Below are positions 1-5,682 of a stretch of 11,453 nt of DNA, piece after piece. Source of the DNA: Actinomycetales bacterium Ga0077552 (lineage in GTDB: Bacteria; Actinomycetota; Actinomycetes; Actinomycetales; Microbacteriaceae); NCBI GenBank assembly GCA_001464255.1, contig LNFD01000289.1, forward strand, positions 1-11,453, read 5' to 3'. The position numbers and the translations under genes were made by a program. Numbering within the stretch: position 1 is the first letter of the stretch; each line of letters begins with the position of its first letter. A model generated the notes under the pieces. It was not told the origin of the DNA and searched no databases. It worked only from the letters and a program-made list of their open reading frames with translations.

Positions 1-489
<489 letters not shown>

Positions 490-497
<8 letters not shown>

Positions 498-1599
498 TGC
501 CGATGCTCTCGATTCCCTCGCGGATGAATGCGGCCTGCGCCTCGGGGGCGACGTCGCCGATGAAGGCGCCCATCGCGGCTTCCGAGCCGGCCAGGTACTT
601 CAGTCTGTCAGCGCCGCGTCGGGGGCTCGTCACCTGCAGCATCAGGCGCACCGTCTCGCGGCCGACGTTCACGGGTGCCTGATGCCAGGCCGCGATATAG
701 GGAGTCGGCGTCGGGTACAGCGCGTCGATGCCGCGCAGCAGGCGGCGGTAGAACGGTGCGAGCTCGTCCTTCTCCGCCTCGGTGAGCGCGGCGAAGTCGG
801 GCACGTGCCGGTGCGGCAGCATGTGCACCTCGATGGGCCAGCGGGCGGCGAACGGAACGAAGGCGGTGAAGTGCTCGCCGCGCAGCACGACACGGTCGCT
901 CGCCTTCTCGCTCTCGAGCACGCGCGCGAAGAGGTCGGGGCCGACCGCGTCGATCGATCGCAGCAGCGTGTGCGTGCGCGGGGTCACGAAGGGGTAGGCG
1001 TAGATCTGCCCGTGCGGGTGCGGCAGCGTCACCCCGATCTCGGCGCCGCGGTTCTCGAAGGGGAACACCTGCTGGATGCCCGGCAGCGCGCTGAGCGCCG
1101 CCGTGCGGTGGGCCCACGCCTCGATGACGGTGCGCGCGCGGCTCACCGTCTGCGAGCCGAACGAGCCCTCGTGGTCGGGCGAGAAGCACACGACCTCGCA
1201 GCGCCCGACGCTCGTGCGCAGCCGGCCGATGCCGATCTCGGCCAGATCGTCGAGCCCGGCCGGGGCGTTCTCGTGCGTCAGGGCGGGGCCGAAGCTCGGC
1301 GATCGGTTCTCGAAGACGGCGACGTCGTAGTTGCTCGGGATCTCGCTCGGGTTCGCCGCGCTCGCCGGAGCGAGCGGGTCCTGGTCCGGTGGCGGCATGA
1401 ACACGCGGTTCTGCCGGTTGCTCGCGATCGACACCCACTCGCCGGTCAGCACGTCCTGCCGCATGCTCGCGGTCTCGGGCCGCGGGTCGAGCACCCGGCG
1501 GTCGATCGAGCGCTCGGGCCCGAGGGTCGTGTCGGCGTCGTCGACGTAGATGAGCTCGCGGCCGTCGGCGAGCGTCGTGGAGTGGAAGCGGATCGTCAC
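490..1599 (-). CDS. galT: Galactose-1-phosphate uridylyltransferase
   Basis: GalT exchanges UMP between UDP-glucose and galactose 1-phosphate, giving UDP-galactose and glucose 1-phosphate. The 369-residue protein has the usual family length. The HIT-fold active site is clear: HPHGQIY at 194-200, with H196 as the expected uridylylated histidine and Q198 beside it. VAVFENRSPSFGP (residues 93-105) and the DxLTGEWVSIASNRQNR block (49-65) are also typical. The CxxC zinc-ligand pair that the E. coli enzyme carries is absent: the matching stretch reads DPLAP near residues 74-78. The start is GTG at 1599-1597, six nt after a TAGCAT box. The G-run directly before it is too close to act as a ribosome site, so a leaderless mRNA is likely. 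It is followed by galK. Confidence 0.95.
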
Positions 1600-1605
1600 C
1601 CCCCG

Positions 1606-1636
1606 ATGCTACGGCCGCGCTCTTGCGAAATCGCAA
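1606..1636 (-). promoter_or_regulatory. Probable galTK promoter
   Basis: On the minus strand, TTGCGA (1636-1631) and TAGCAT (1611-1606) are separated by 19 nt, and the galT GTG begins 6 nt after TAGCAT. The -35-like hexamer lies inside the 16-bp palindrome at 1622-1637, so a protein bound there would block the promoter. The 19-nt spacer is slightly long, and the call is by eye. Confidence 0.5.
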
Positions 1637-1637
1637 G
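1622..1637. promoter_or_regulatory. Palindromic operator 1, gal intergenic region
   Basis: CTTGCGA-AA-TCGCAAG is a perfect 7-2-7 inverted repeat lying between the divergent galT and DeoR-family genes. TTCGA/TTGCGA-type half sites are usual for DeoR-family regulators. It overlaps the proposed -35 box of galTK. Binding by the adjacent regulator is an inference. Confidence 0.5.
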
Positions 1638-1644
1638 CGGTACG

Positions 1645-1670
1645 CTTTCGATATCGACAGATCTCGAAAG
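1645..1670. promoter_or_regulatory. Palindromic operator 2, before the DeoR-family gene
   Basis: CTTTCGA (1645-1651) and TCGAAAG (1664-1670) form a perfect 7-bp inverted repeat with a 12-bp spacer that holds further TCGA-like elements. It ends inside the ribosome-binding purine run of the regulator gene (GAAAGGGG, about 1666-1673), so occupancy would give autorepression. Half sites of both dyads share the form TT(T/G)CGA. Confidence 0.45.
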
Positions 1671-1679
1671 GGGCCGCTC

Positions 1680-2477
1680 ATGGATGCCGCGCCGGTGCGC
1701 CGCGACCGCATGGCGGTCTCCGTCGCCCGACGGGGCTTCGCGCGCGTCGCCGACCTCGCCCGCGAGCTGCAGGTGAGCGAGGTGACCGTGCGCACCGACC
1801 TCGCCGCGCTCGAGGCCGAGGGGCGCGTCACGCGCGTGCACGGCGGGGCGATGCCGCGCGGCCTCGTCGCCGAGCGCGAGGCGAGCCTCGAGCAGTCGCG
1901 CACGCGGCTCACGCGGGCCAAGCGCGCCATCGCCGCCGAGACCGCGGCGCGTGTGCGCTCCGGCGAGAGCATCCTGCTCGATGTCGGCTCGACCACGCTC
2001 GCCGTCGCCCAGGCTCTCGTCGACCGCACCGACCTCGACGAGGTCGTCATCGTGACGAACGGGCTCGCGATCGCCCTCGCCCTCGAGCCGGCCATCCCGC
2101 GCTTCACGGTCGTCGTCACGGGCGGAACCGTGCGCTCGCTGCAGCACTCGCTCGTCAACCCGCTCGCCACGACGCTACTCGACGACGTGCGCGTCGACCT
2201 CGCCATCCTCGGCGCGACGGGCATCGAGGTCGAGGCCGGCGTCACGAACGTCAACCTGCCTGAGGCCGAGGTCAAGCGCCGCATGGTCGCGAGCGCGGCC
2301 CGCCGCGTGCTCGCCGCCGACTCGAGCAAGATCGGCCAGGTGCACCTCGGCCGCGTCGCCCGCCTCGACGAGCTCGACGAGCTCATCACCGACGATGCGG
2401 CGACGGATGCCCAACTCGCGCCCCTGCGCGACGCGGGCCTCGCCGTCACCACCGCGGGCGTCGCGCGCGTACAGTGA
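1680..2477 (+). CDS. DeoR/GlpR-family transcriptional regulator, probable galactose repressor
   Basis: This 265-residue protein has DeoR-family architecture. A winged helix-turn-helix lies at about residues 15-57: VADLARELQVSEVTVRTDL is the helix-turn-helix and RVTRVHGGAM the wing. A DeoR sensor domain of the isomerase-like fold spans about 76-235, with ILLDVGSTT (98-106), ILGATGI (176-182), EAEVKRRM (195-202) and DSSKIG (214-219). Such sensors bind phosphorylated sugars, so galactose 1-phosphate or a related sugar phosphate is a reasonable but unproven inducer. The ATG at 1680 was chosen because GAAAGGGG lies 6 nt upstream; an upstream in-frame extension to 1623 would run through the operator region. 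Position between galTK and galM suggests it represses both. Only 4 nt separate its stop from the epimerase start. Confidence 0.9.
   Translation: MDAAPVRRDRMAVSVARRGFARVADLARELQVSEVTVRTDLAALEAEGRVTRVHGGAMPRGLVAEREASLEQSRTRLTRAKRAIAAETAARVRSGESILLDVGSTTLAVAQALVDRTDLDEVVIVTNGLAIALALEPAIPRFTVVVTGGTVRSLQHSLVNPLATTLLDDVRVDLAILGATGIEVEAGVTNVNLPEAEVKRRMVASAARRVLAADSSKIGQVHLGRVARLDELDELITDDAATDAQLAPLRDAGLAVTTAGVARVQ
2470..2475 (+). promoter_or_regulatory. Possible internal -10 box for the epimerase gene
   Basis: TACAGT lies across the end of the regulator gene and is followed by exactly 6 nt and then the ATG at 2482. There is no purine-rich ribosome site before that ATG. The arrangement fits a second, leaderless transcript for the epimerase besides read-through from the regulator. 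No -35 box is recognisable, and a hexamer this loose can occur by chance. Confidence 0.35.
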
Positions 2478-2481
2478 CCGC

Positions 2482-3405
2482 ATGACCACTCCTCCCACGG
2501 GCGAGCAGTACGCCCTGCACCATGACGGAGCGCACGGCCCGGTCGAGGCCGTCATCACCTCGGTGGCCGCGGCGCTGCGGGTACTGACCGTCGACGGCCA
2601 CGATCTCGTGCAGGGCTTCGACGAGCACGTCACCCCGCCCTTCGGCTGCGGCATCGTGCTCGTGCCCTGGCCGAACCGCGTGCGCGACGGGCGCTGGGTG
2701 CACGCCGGCTCGCCGCTGCAGCTCGACCTCACCGAGGTCGACCGCACGAACGCGATCCACGGTCTGCTGCGCAACACCCCGTACCAGCTCGTCGAGAAGA
2801 GCGACGACGCCGTCACGCTCGGCGCAGCCGTCGTGCCGCAGCACGGCTACCCCTTCCACCTCTGGACGACGGTCGAGTACCGGCTCACCGGCAACGGCAT
2901 CGCCGTGCGCCACAGCGTCACGAACCTCGGCGATGAGGCGGCGCCCTACGCCGTCGGCACGCATCCGTTCATCCGCGTGGGCGCGCACGCCGTCGACGAC
3001 CTCACGATCACGGCCCGCACGGTCGAGCACGTCATGGTCGACGACCGCCTGAACCCGGTCGGCTTCGAGCCGGCGGTCGGCGAGTGGGATCTCACCGAGG
3101 GCCGCGTGGTCGGCGAGCTCGCGCTCGACGACGCCTTCCGCGTGCAGCCTGACGCCGACGGCGTGACCCGCACGGTGCTCTCGGCCGCCGACGGCACCGA
3201 GACCGAGGTGTGGCAAGACGGCGACTGGGAGTGGCTGCAGCTCTTCATCACGCGCAGCTTCCCGACCGCCGACGGGCCCGTCACGGCGATCGCCGTCGAA
3301 CCCATGACCGCTCCGGCCGACGCGCTCAACTCCGGCATCGGCCTCCGCTGGATCCTGCCCGGCGACTCGTGGTCGGGCGGCTGGGGCGTCTGCCGTCCGG
3401 CCTGA
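2482..3405 (+). CDS. galM: Aldose 1-epimerase (mutarotase), GalM-like
   Basis: The enzyme interconverts the alpha and beta anomers of galactose or related sugars and so supplies alpha-galactose to galactokinase. The 307-residue product carries the mutarotase hallmarks: PWPNRVRDGRW (62-72, sugar-binding N-R), the IHG histidine H93, GTHPFIR with the catalytic acid H161 (159-165), LDDAFR (215-220) and AVEPMT with the probable catalytic base E273 (271-276). The ATG at 2482 was chosen over a longer frame beginning inside the regulator gene, because the conserved part starts near residue 10 and a TACAGT box lies 6 nt upstream. It lies 4 nt downstream of the DeoR-family gene. Some relatives act on other aldoses, but the galTK neighbours support galactose. 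Confidence 0.9.
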   Translation: MTTPPTGEQYALHHDGAHGPVEAVITSVAAALRVLTVDGHDLVQGFDEHVTPPFGCGIVLVPWPNRVRDGRWVHAGSPLQLDLTEVDRTNAIHGLLRNTPYQLVEKSDDAVTLGAAVVPQHGYPFHLWTTVEYRLTGNGIAVRHSVTNLGDEAAPYAVGTHPFIRVGAHAVDDLTITARTVEHVMVDDRLNPVGFEPAVGEWDLTEGRVVGELALDDAFRVQPDADGVTRTVLSAADGTETEVWQDGDWEWLQLFITRSFPTADGPVTAIAVEPMTAPADALNSGIGLRWILPGDSWSGGWGVCRPA

Positions 3406-3412
3406 GCCGGGC
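3395..3412 (+). terminator. Weak hairpin across the epimerase stop codon
   Basis: GTCCGGC-CTGA-GCCGGGC can form seven pairs, one of them U-G, with a 4-nt loop that contains the stop codon. There is no U-run after it. It may attenuate transcription leaving the gal operon, but the evidence is slight. Confidence 0.25.
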
Positions 3413-3467
3413 ATCCGGTCGCCCTGTTCGCCGCAGCGAATGCCCGCGAACGGGGGGTGTCGCTCGG

Positions 3468-3473
3468 TATAGT
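3468..3473 (+). promoter_or_regulatory. -10 box for the small membrane protein gene
   Basis: TATAGT is the best -10-like hexamer between the epimerase and the next gene. No good -35 hexamer stands 16-18 nt upstream. Transcription would begin near 3480, giving an 80-nt leader that holds a mini-ORF and a hairpin. Confidence 0.45.
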
Positions 3474-3479
3474 CCGCGC

Positions 3480-3500
3480 GTGGATCTCCTGATTGGATGA
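3480..3500 (+). CDS. Possible leaderless six-codon upstream ORF
   Basis: A GTG sits exactly 6 nt after TATAGT and opens a frame reading MDLLIG before a TGA at 3498-3500. The stop overlaps an ATG at 3497 (ATGA) that is in frame with the following membrane-protein gene. The geometry fits a leaderless leader peptide that delivers ribosomes to the downstream frame. It is too short for any test of coding potential and may be coincidence. Confidence 0.25.
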   Translation: MDLLIG

Positions 3501-3524
3501 GGGAGGGGCTTGGGGATTCGCCCC

Positions 3525-3541
3525 GCGTGCGCCACGCACGC
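3525..3541 (+). promoter_or_regulatory. Hairpin in the 5' leader
   Basis: GCGTGCG-CCA-CGCACGC is a perfect 7-bp stem with a 3-nt loop. It stands 21 nt before the ATG of the next gene, just upstream of its GGGGGAG ribosome site. It could modulate translation or stabilise the mRNA; no role can be assigned from sequence. Confidence 0.4.
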
Positions 3542-3562
3542 CTGTCGACGGGGGAGTCGAGC

Positions 3563-3970
3563 ATGGCCATTGCACCGAAGATGATCGCGATGATCGTGGG
3601 CGGCGTCGTCGTCGTCGCAGGCGGGTTCCTCGCCGCGCCGGCCGTGGGCGACCTCTTCACCCAATCGGTGGCGCCGTCGACCGACATCATGGGCGAACCC
3701 GTCGAGTTCCCGGTCAACGAGAACGGTGAGACGTACGGCAGCCCGATCAACGACCGGGTTCCCGACCTCATCGTCACGCGCGCCGAGGGGGGCAAGACGG
3801 GCTACGTGCGCGTCAGTGAGCTCGATCTCGCCCGCAACTCCAGCCGCTCGAACCCCGACCCGAACGCCGTGTACAACATCGACGTCTACGAGGCCGACGG
3901 GGTGACGACCGTGGGCACCTTCAAGGTGACCGACGACACCCCCGGCCCGCGCGACGGCTTCAACAACTAG
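3563..3970 (+). CDS. Small membrane-anchored or exported protein, unknown function
   Basis: I do not recognise a named family. The 135-residue product begins MAIAPKM, followed by one hydrophobic segment (about residues 6-26) that can serve as a signal anchor or uncleaved signal peptide. The rest is a hydrophilic domain of about 105 residues that would lie outside the membrane. The portion GETYGSPINDRVPDLIVTRA, followed by GKTGYVRVSELDL, has the feel of small extracytoplasmic beta domains seen next to peptidase or signalling genes in actinobacteria. That is an impression only. The start at 3563 is supported by GGGGGAG about 6 nt upstream and by the hydrophobic segment falling at the N-terminus; an ATG at 3497 would add 22 residues. 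It is probably monocistronic, ending just before a strong hairpin. Confidence 0.75.
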   Translation: MAIAPKMIAMIVGGVVVVAGGFLAAPAVGDLFTQSVAPSTDIMGEPVEFPVNENGETYGSPINDRVPDLIVTRAEGGKTGYVRVSELDLARNSSRSNPDPNAVYNIDVYEADGVTTVGTFKVTDDTPGPRDGFNN

Positions 3971-3990
3971 ATCGAGCGAGAGTAGGCCCC

Positions 3991-4015
3991 CGCGAGAGCC
4001 CAGTGGGCTCTCGCG
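3991..4015. terminator. 11-bp hairpin after the membrane-protein gene
   Basis: CGCGAGAGCCC-AGT-GGGCTCTCGCG is a perfect 11-bp stem with a 3-nt loop, 20 nt after the stop of the plus-strand gene. It lies between converging transcription units, so it may act as a terminator for either. It lacks a U-run, which is common for actinobacterial terminators. It also belongs to the repeat cluster, so its origin may be a mobile palindrome. Confidence 0.5.
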
Positions 4016-4049
4016 CCCGGACGAGCGGGTTCGGGGGCCGACTGACCTT

Positions 4050-4070
4050 CGAGAGCACAGTGTGCTCTCG
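4050..4070. repeat. 9-bp hairpin, covarying copy of the 3991 hairpin
   Basis: CGAGAGCAC-AGT-GTGCTCTCG is a perfect 9-bp stem. It equals the core of the hairpin at 3993-4013 except for one base pair, C-G there and A-T here, changed on both arms. The paired change suggests that the fold, not the sequence, is kept. It could also stop transcription coming from the tRNA. Confidence 0.55.
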
Positions 4071-4085
4071 CGCCCAGCCGAGCAG

Positions 4086-4130
4086 GAGTAGGCCCCGTGG
4101 GGCTCGAACCCCGTGAGCGCATCGCGCTCA
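4086..4130 (-). repeat. Partial duplicate of the tRNA-Lys 3' end plus a third hairpin
   Basis: On the minus strand 4110-4089 reads as a T loop (TTCGAGC), a T-stem remnant and the acceptor end GGGGCCTA. It matches the tRNA-Lys 3' end, but the T stem no longer pairs fully. There is no anticodon arm, so it is not a tRNA gene. Next to it TGAGCGC-ATC-GCGCTCA (4114-4130) is a perfect 7-bp hairpin of similar layout to the two larger ones. Confidence 0.6.
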
Positions 4131-4142
4131 TGCGCGGACGAG

Positions 4143-4215
4143 TAGGCCCCGTCGGGCTCGAACCGACGACCCGCGGATTAAAAGTCCGCTGCTCTACCAA
4201 CTGAGCTAGAGGCCC
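4143..4215 (-). tRNA. tRNA-Lys (anticodon UUU)
   Basis: The minus strand folds into a complete 73-nt cloverleaf. The acceptor stem GGGCCUC/GGGGCCU has two G-U pairs, the D stem is GCUC/GAGC and the anticodon stem GCGGA/UCCGC. The loop CUUUUAA puts UUU at 4182-4180. The variable loop is GGGUC, the T stem GUCGG/CCGAC has loop UUCGAGC, and the discriminator is A. CCA is not encoded. It reads AAA and AAG. Downstream on its own strand lie the duplicated acceptor ends and hairpins. Confidence 0.97.
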
Positions 4216-4225
4216 GTACCCCTCC

Positions 4226-4231
4226 AATCTA
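4226..4231 (-). promoter_or_regulatory. Probable tRNA-Lys -10 box
   Basis: On the minus strand TAGATT lies 10 nt upstream of the mature tRNA 5' end, so transcription would begin a few nt before the tRNA. No clear -35 hexamer is visible. It is back to back with the promoter of the plus-strand gene starting at 4273. Confidence 0.4.
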
Positions 4232-4259
4232 CCGTCACCCCGCTCTCGGCGCGCGAGGC

Positions 4260-4265
4260 TAGCGT
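4260..4265 (+). promoter_or_regulatory. -10 box for the gene at 4273
   Basis: TAGCGT is followed by 7 nt and then the ATG at 4273. There is no ribosome-binding purine run, which fits a leaderless mRNA. No -35 box is evident. Confidence 0.4.
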
Positions 4266-4272
4266 TGACCCC

Positions 4273-4905
4273 ATGCCCGATCGCCCTCGCCGCCCCGTGC
4301 GCCTGCCGAGCGATGCCTTCGATGTGCACGAGGGCGGGCTCGACCCCGCGGTGACCCTGCGCATCGCGCACGATTCTGCGCGCGCCCTCGTGCACCGCGT
4401 GCGGGCGAGCGACGACCCCGACCTCGTCGAGCGCATGGTCGCCTACACCGACGAGCACGGGCTCGAGACCCTTGCCGAGCTGTGGTCGCGCGCGGGCGCC
4501 CGCACGCTGCCGGGCGCCCTCTGGCGGCTCTCGCTGCTGCGCGCGCTCATCCGCACCGACCCGGCGGGCGTCGCGCTGCTCTTCCAGCGCGGCAGCGAGG
4601 TGCTCTCGACGGCCGACGTCGTCGTCGCGGGCGCCGAGAGCCCGACGGGCCCCGATGAGATCCGCGTGCTCGCCGACGCGGTGCTGCGCGGCGCCTACGT
4701 GGGCGACGTCGCGGTCGCGCTCGACCGCGCGGCCGCCTTCTGCCGCACCGCGGCGGCGGGAGCCGCCGATATCGCCGACGACGCGGATGCCGCGGCCGAT
4801 GATGCCCGCGCCGCCGAGCTCACCACCCGGGCCGCGCGCCTCGCCGCGAGCGCGCGCGACTTCACCGCGTGCGCCGCGCTGGAGCGGACCGGGTCGCTCG
4901 ACTGA
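4273..4905 (+). CDS. Conserved actinobacterial protein, function unknown
   Basis: The 210-residue product is soluble, alanine-rich and mostly helical, with no signal peptide or membrane segment. Recognisable blocks are VRLPSDAFDVHEGGLDP (residues 9-25), DEHGLETLAELWSRAGARTL, ALWRLSLLRALIRTDP and SPTGPDEIRVLADAVLRGAY. I recall close relatives across Micrococcales that databases often label as RNA polymerase subunit beta; nothing here supports that label, since no polymerase motif is present. The ATG at 4273 fits the conserved start of the family as I remember it and lies 7 nt after a TAGCGT box. The run rich in Ala and Asp near residues 155-180 looks like a low-complexity linker. It appears monocistronic, with the tRNA gene divergent on one side and a structured RNA segment on the other. 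Confidence 0.8.
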   Translation: MPDRPRRPVRLPSDAFDVHEGGLDPAVTLRIAHDSARALVHRVRASDDPDLVERMVAYTDEHGLETLAELWSRAGARTLPGALWRLSLLRALIRTDPAGVALLFQRGSEVLSTADVVVAGAESPTGPDEIRVLADAVLRGAYVGDVAVALDRAAAFCRTAAAGAADIADDADAAADDARAAELTTRAARLAASARDFTACAALERTGSLD

Positions 4906-4941
4906 CGCCGGGCATCCGCCCCCGAGGGAATGCCGCGCGGG

Positions 4942-4973
4942 GCGGCCCGGTTACACTGCTGTAGCCGGGCCGC
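4942..4973 (+). terminator. 14-bp hairpin, possible terminator of the upstream gene
   Basis: GCGGCCCGG (4942-4950) pairs with CCGGGCCGC (4965-4973). The stem continues through one U-G pair and TACA/TGTA to a CTGC loop, giving 14 continuous pairs. It stands 37 nt after the stop of the 4273 gene. There is no U-run directly after it. Its right arm is also the left arm of the next RNA element, so only one of the two folds can form in a read-through transcript. Confidence 0.5.
4952..4957 (+). promoter_or_regulatory. -10 box for the structured leader
   Basis: TACACT would place the transcription start near 4964, which is the base of the 13-bp closing stem of the RNA element. The preceding sequence is GC-rich with no good -35 hexamer. 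The box sits inside the loop side of the terminator-like hairpin. Confidence 0.4.
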
Positions 4974-5042
4974 AGTAACCCCGGGCTCCATTTTTCGCCG
5001 CTACGAGCGGCCACTCGCCGAGAGGCGTTCTGCGGCCCGGCT
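4963..5042 (+). ncRNA. Structured RNA candidate (leader element or small RNA)
   Basis: AGCCGGGCCGCAG (4963-4975) and CTGCGGCCCGGCT (5030-5042) are perfectly complementary over 13 bp. They close a domain holding two further hairpins: GCCGCT-ACG-AGCGGC (4997-5011) and CGCC-GAGA-GGCG with a GNRA tetraloop (5016-5027). A -10 box 6 nt before the stem places its 5' end at the start of transcription. A pyrimidine-rich run (5042-5055) follows. I could not match it to a riboswitch or small-RNA class known to me. It may be the first domain of a 183-nt leader for the cupredoxin gene or a separate RNA. No protein-coding gene is seen in 4906-5146. Confidence 0.5.
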
Positions 5043-5116
5043 TCCTCCCTCTCTCGCGGCTGCCGTTCGTGAGCGCCGAACCTGAGAGTGCGCTGGGCAT
5101 AGGTAGCCGGGGCAAA

Positions 5117-5130
5117 CCCGTGGCCACGGG
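5117..5130. promoter_or_regulatory. 14-bp palindrome before the cupredoxin gene
   Basis: CCCGTGGCCACGGG is a perfect palindrome ending 16 bp before the ATG at 5147. It could be a protein-binding site or part of leader folding. A 5-bp hairpin GTTCG-TGAGCGC-CGAAC lies further up at 5065-5081. No known regulator site is recognised. Confidence 0.35.
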
Positions 5131-5146
5131 GTGCCGAACACGAGGC

Positions 5147-5611
5147 ATGTCACCGACCGCACGCACTCTCCGCTCGAGCATCGCGCTCATCGCCCTGCCG
5201 GCTCTGCTCGCCGTCCTCGTGGGATGCACCGGGAACACCCCGGCCATCATCGCCACGTCGACCGGGCTGCCGCAGGCCGAGGAGCAGTCGCTCGAGGCGG
5301 GCCCGAACGAGGTCATCACGATCGGCCTCCGGTTCATGCCGGAGGACATCACGGTGCCCGTCGGAACCACCGTGGCCTGGCGCAACGGCGAAACCATCGG
5401 GCACACGATCACCTCGGGTGCCTGGGGCGACGTCAACGAGAGCACCGGGTTGCGCGGATCGCAGTCGGCCGACGGCCTGTTCGATCACGCGCTCGCGCCG
5501 ATGGGGCAGGAGGGGGACACCTTCTCGTTCACCTTCACCGAGCCGGGGGAGTACCTGTACTTCTGCCAGCCGCACCTCACGATGAACGCTCGCGTCATCG
5601 TCGAGGGGTAG
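5147..5611 (+). CDS. Cupredoxin-domain (plastocyanin/azurin-like) lipoprotein
   Basis: The 154-residue product begins with a lipoprotein signal peptide: a hydrophobic run from about residue 11 and lipobox LVGC, with C27 as the lipidated residue. The mature part is one cupredoxin domain. The type-1 copper ligands are all visible: H86 (IGHTITSG), C130, H133 and M136 (in YFCQPHLTM), in the usual His-Cys-His-Met order. PVGTTVAWRN (71-80) and EPGEYLYFC (122-130) are typical strands. It should be an envelope-bound copper electron carrier or copper-binding protein; the redox partner is unknown. The ATG at 5147 is preferred because it puts the signal peptide at the N-terminus, although the ribosome site is poor (GAGG only 1 nt away). 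An upstream GTG at 5069 or 5120 would extend it. It lies 71 nt before a second lipoprotein gene. Confidence 0.88.
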   Translation: MSPTARTLRSSIALIALPALLAVLVGCTGNTPAIIATSTGLPQAEEQSLEAGPNEVITIGLRFMPEDITVPVGTTVAWRNGETIGHTITSGAWGDVNESTGLRGSQSADGLFDHALAPMGQEGDTFSFTFTEPGEYLYFCQPHLTMNARVIVEG

Positions 5612-5638
5612 CAGGCGCGTGCTCCGCACGGCACACCG

Positions 5639-5665
5639 CACCAACACCAACAGCACCAACACCAA
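5639..5665 (+). repeat. CACCAA hexamer repeat in the 5' leader of the second lipoprotein gene
   Basis: CACCAA occurs twice, then CAG, then CACCAA twice more, just before the ribosome site AAGGGGA (5668-5674). The stretch has almost no G or T and so cannot fold, in sharp contrast to its surroundings. It may keep the ribosome site open. The repeat unit is 6 bp, so copy-number change would alter leader length only. Confidence 0.7.
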
Positions 5666-5682
5666 CTAAGGGGAATCACATC

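Larger units (their letters stand above)
3980..4142. repeat. tRNA-end/hairpin repeat cluster 3' of tRNA-Lys
   Basis: GAGTAGGCCCC, the complement of the tRNA-Lys acceptor end plus its 3' flank, occurs at 3980-3990 and 4086-4096 as well as at the gene itself (4140-4150). Each copy is linked to a perfect hairpin, with related linkers of the form CGCCC(G/A)G(A/C)CGAGC between them. The cluster fills the whole gap between the membrane-protein gene and the tRNA, and no gene is seen in it. It looks like tandem duplication or deposition of a tRNA-derived palindromic element. Confidence 0.7.

Noticed and set aside
608..2452. Long minus-strand frame of 614 codons across galT and the regulator
   Set aside because: It lies in another frame of the galT and DeoR-family genes, is dominated by Arg/Ala/Pro runs typical of GC-rich shadow frames, and has no family motif.
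4086..4150. An integrated genomic island bounded by duplicated tRNA 3' ends
   Set aside because: The nearest copies are only 54 bp apart, with no integrase or cargo between them or nearby. A tandem repeat explains them better.
3967..4458. A 163-codon minus-strand frame that includes the peptide PLAQLVEQRTFNPRVVGSS and two SSPTGPT copies
   Set aside because: It is a read-through of the tRNA-Lys gene and its repeated 3' end, with the antisense of the 4273 gene at its front. The peptide is a well-known false translation of tRNA sequence.
5060..5140. CCGAAC elements as SigK-type -10 boxes before the cupredoxin gene
   Set aside because: No matching -35 element (CCATCC-like) stands at the right distance, and the hexamer is common in GC-rich DNA.
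5076..5150. Resemblance of the cupredoxin leader to TPP or cobalamin riboswitch boxes (CCTGAGA, ACGGGGTGC, AGCCGGGGCAAACCCG)
   Set aside because: The boxes are in the wrong order for TPP, and the conserved cobalamin core is missing. Short GC-rich matches are expected by chance here.
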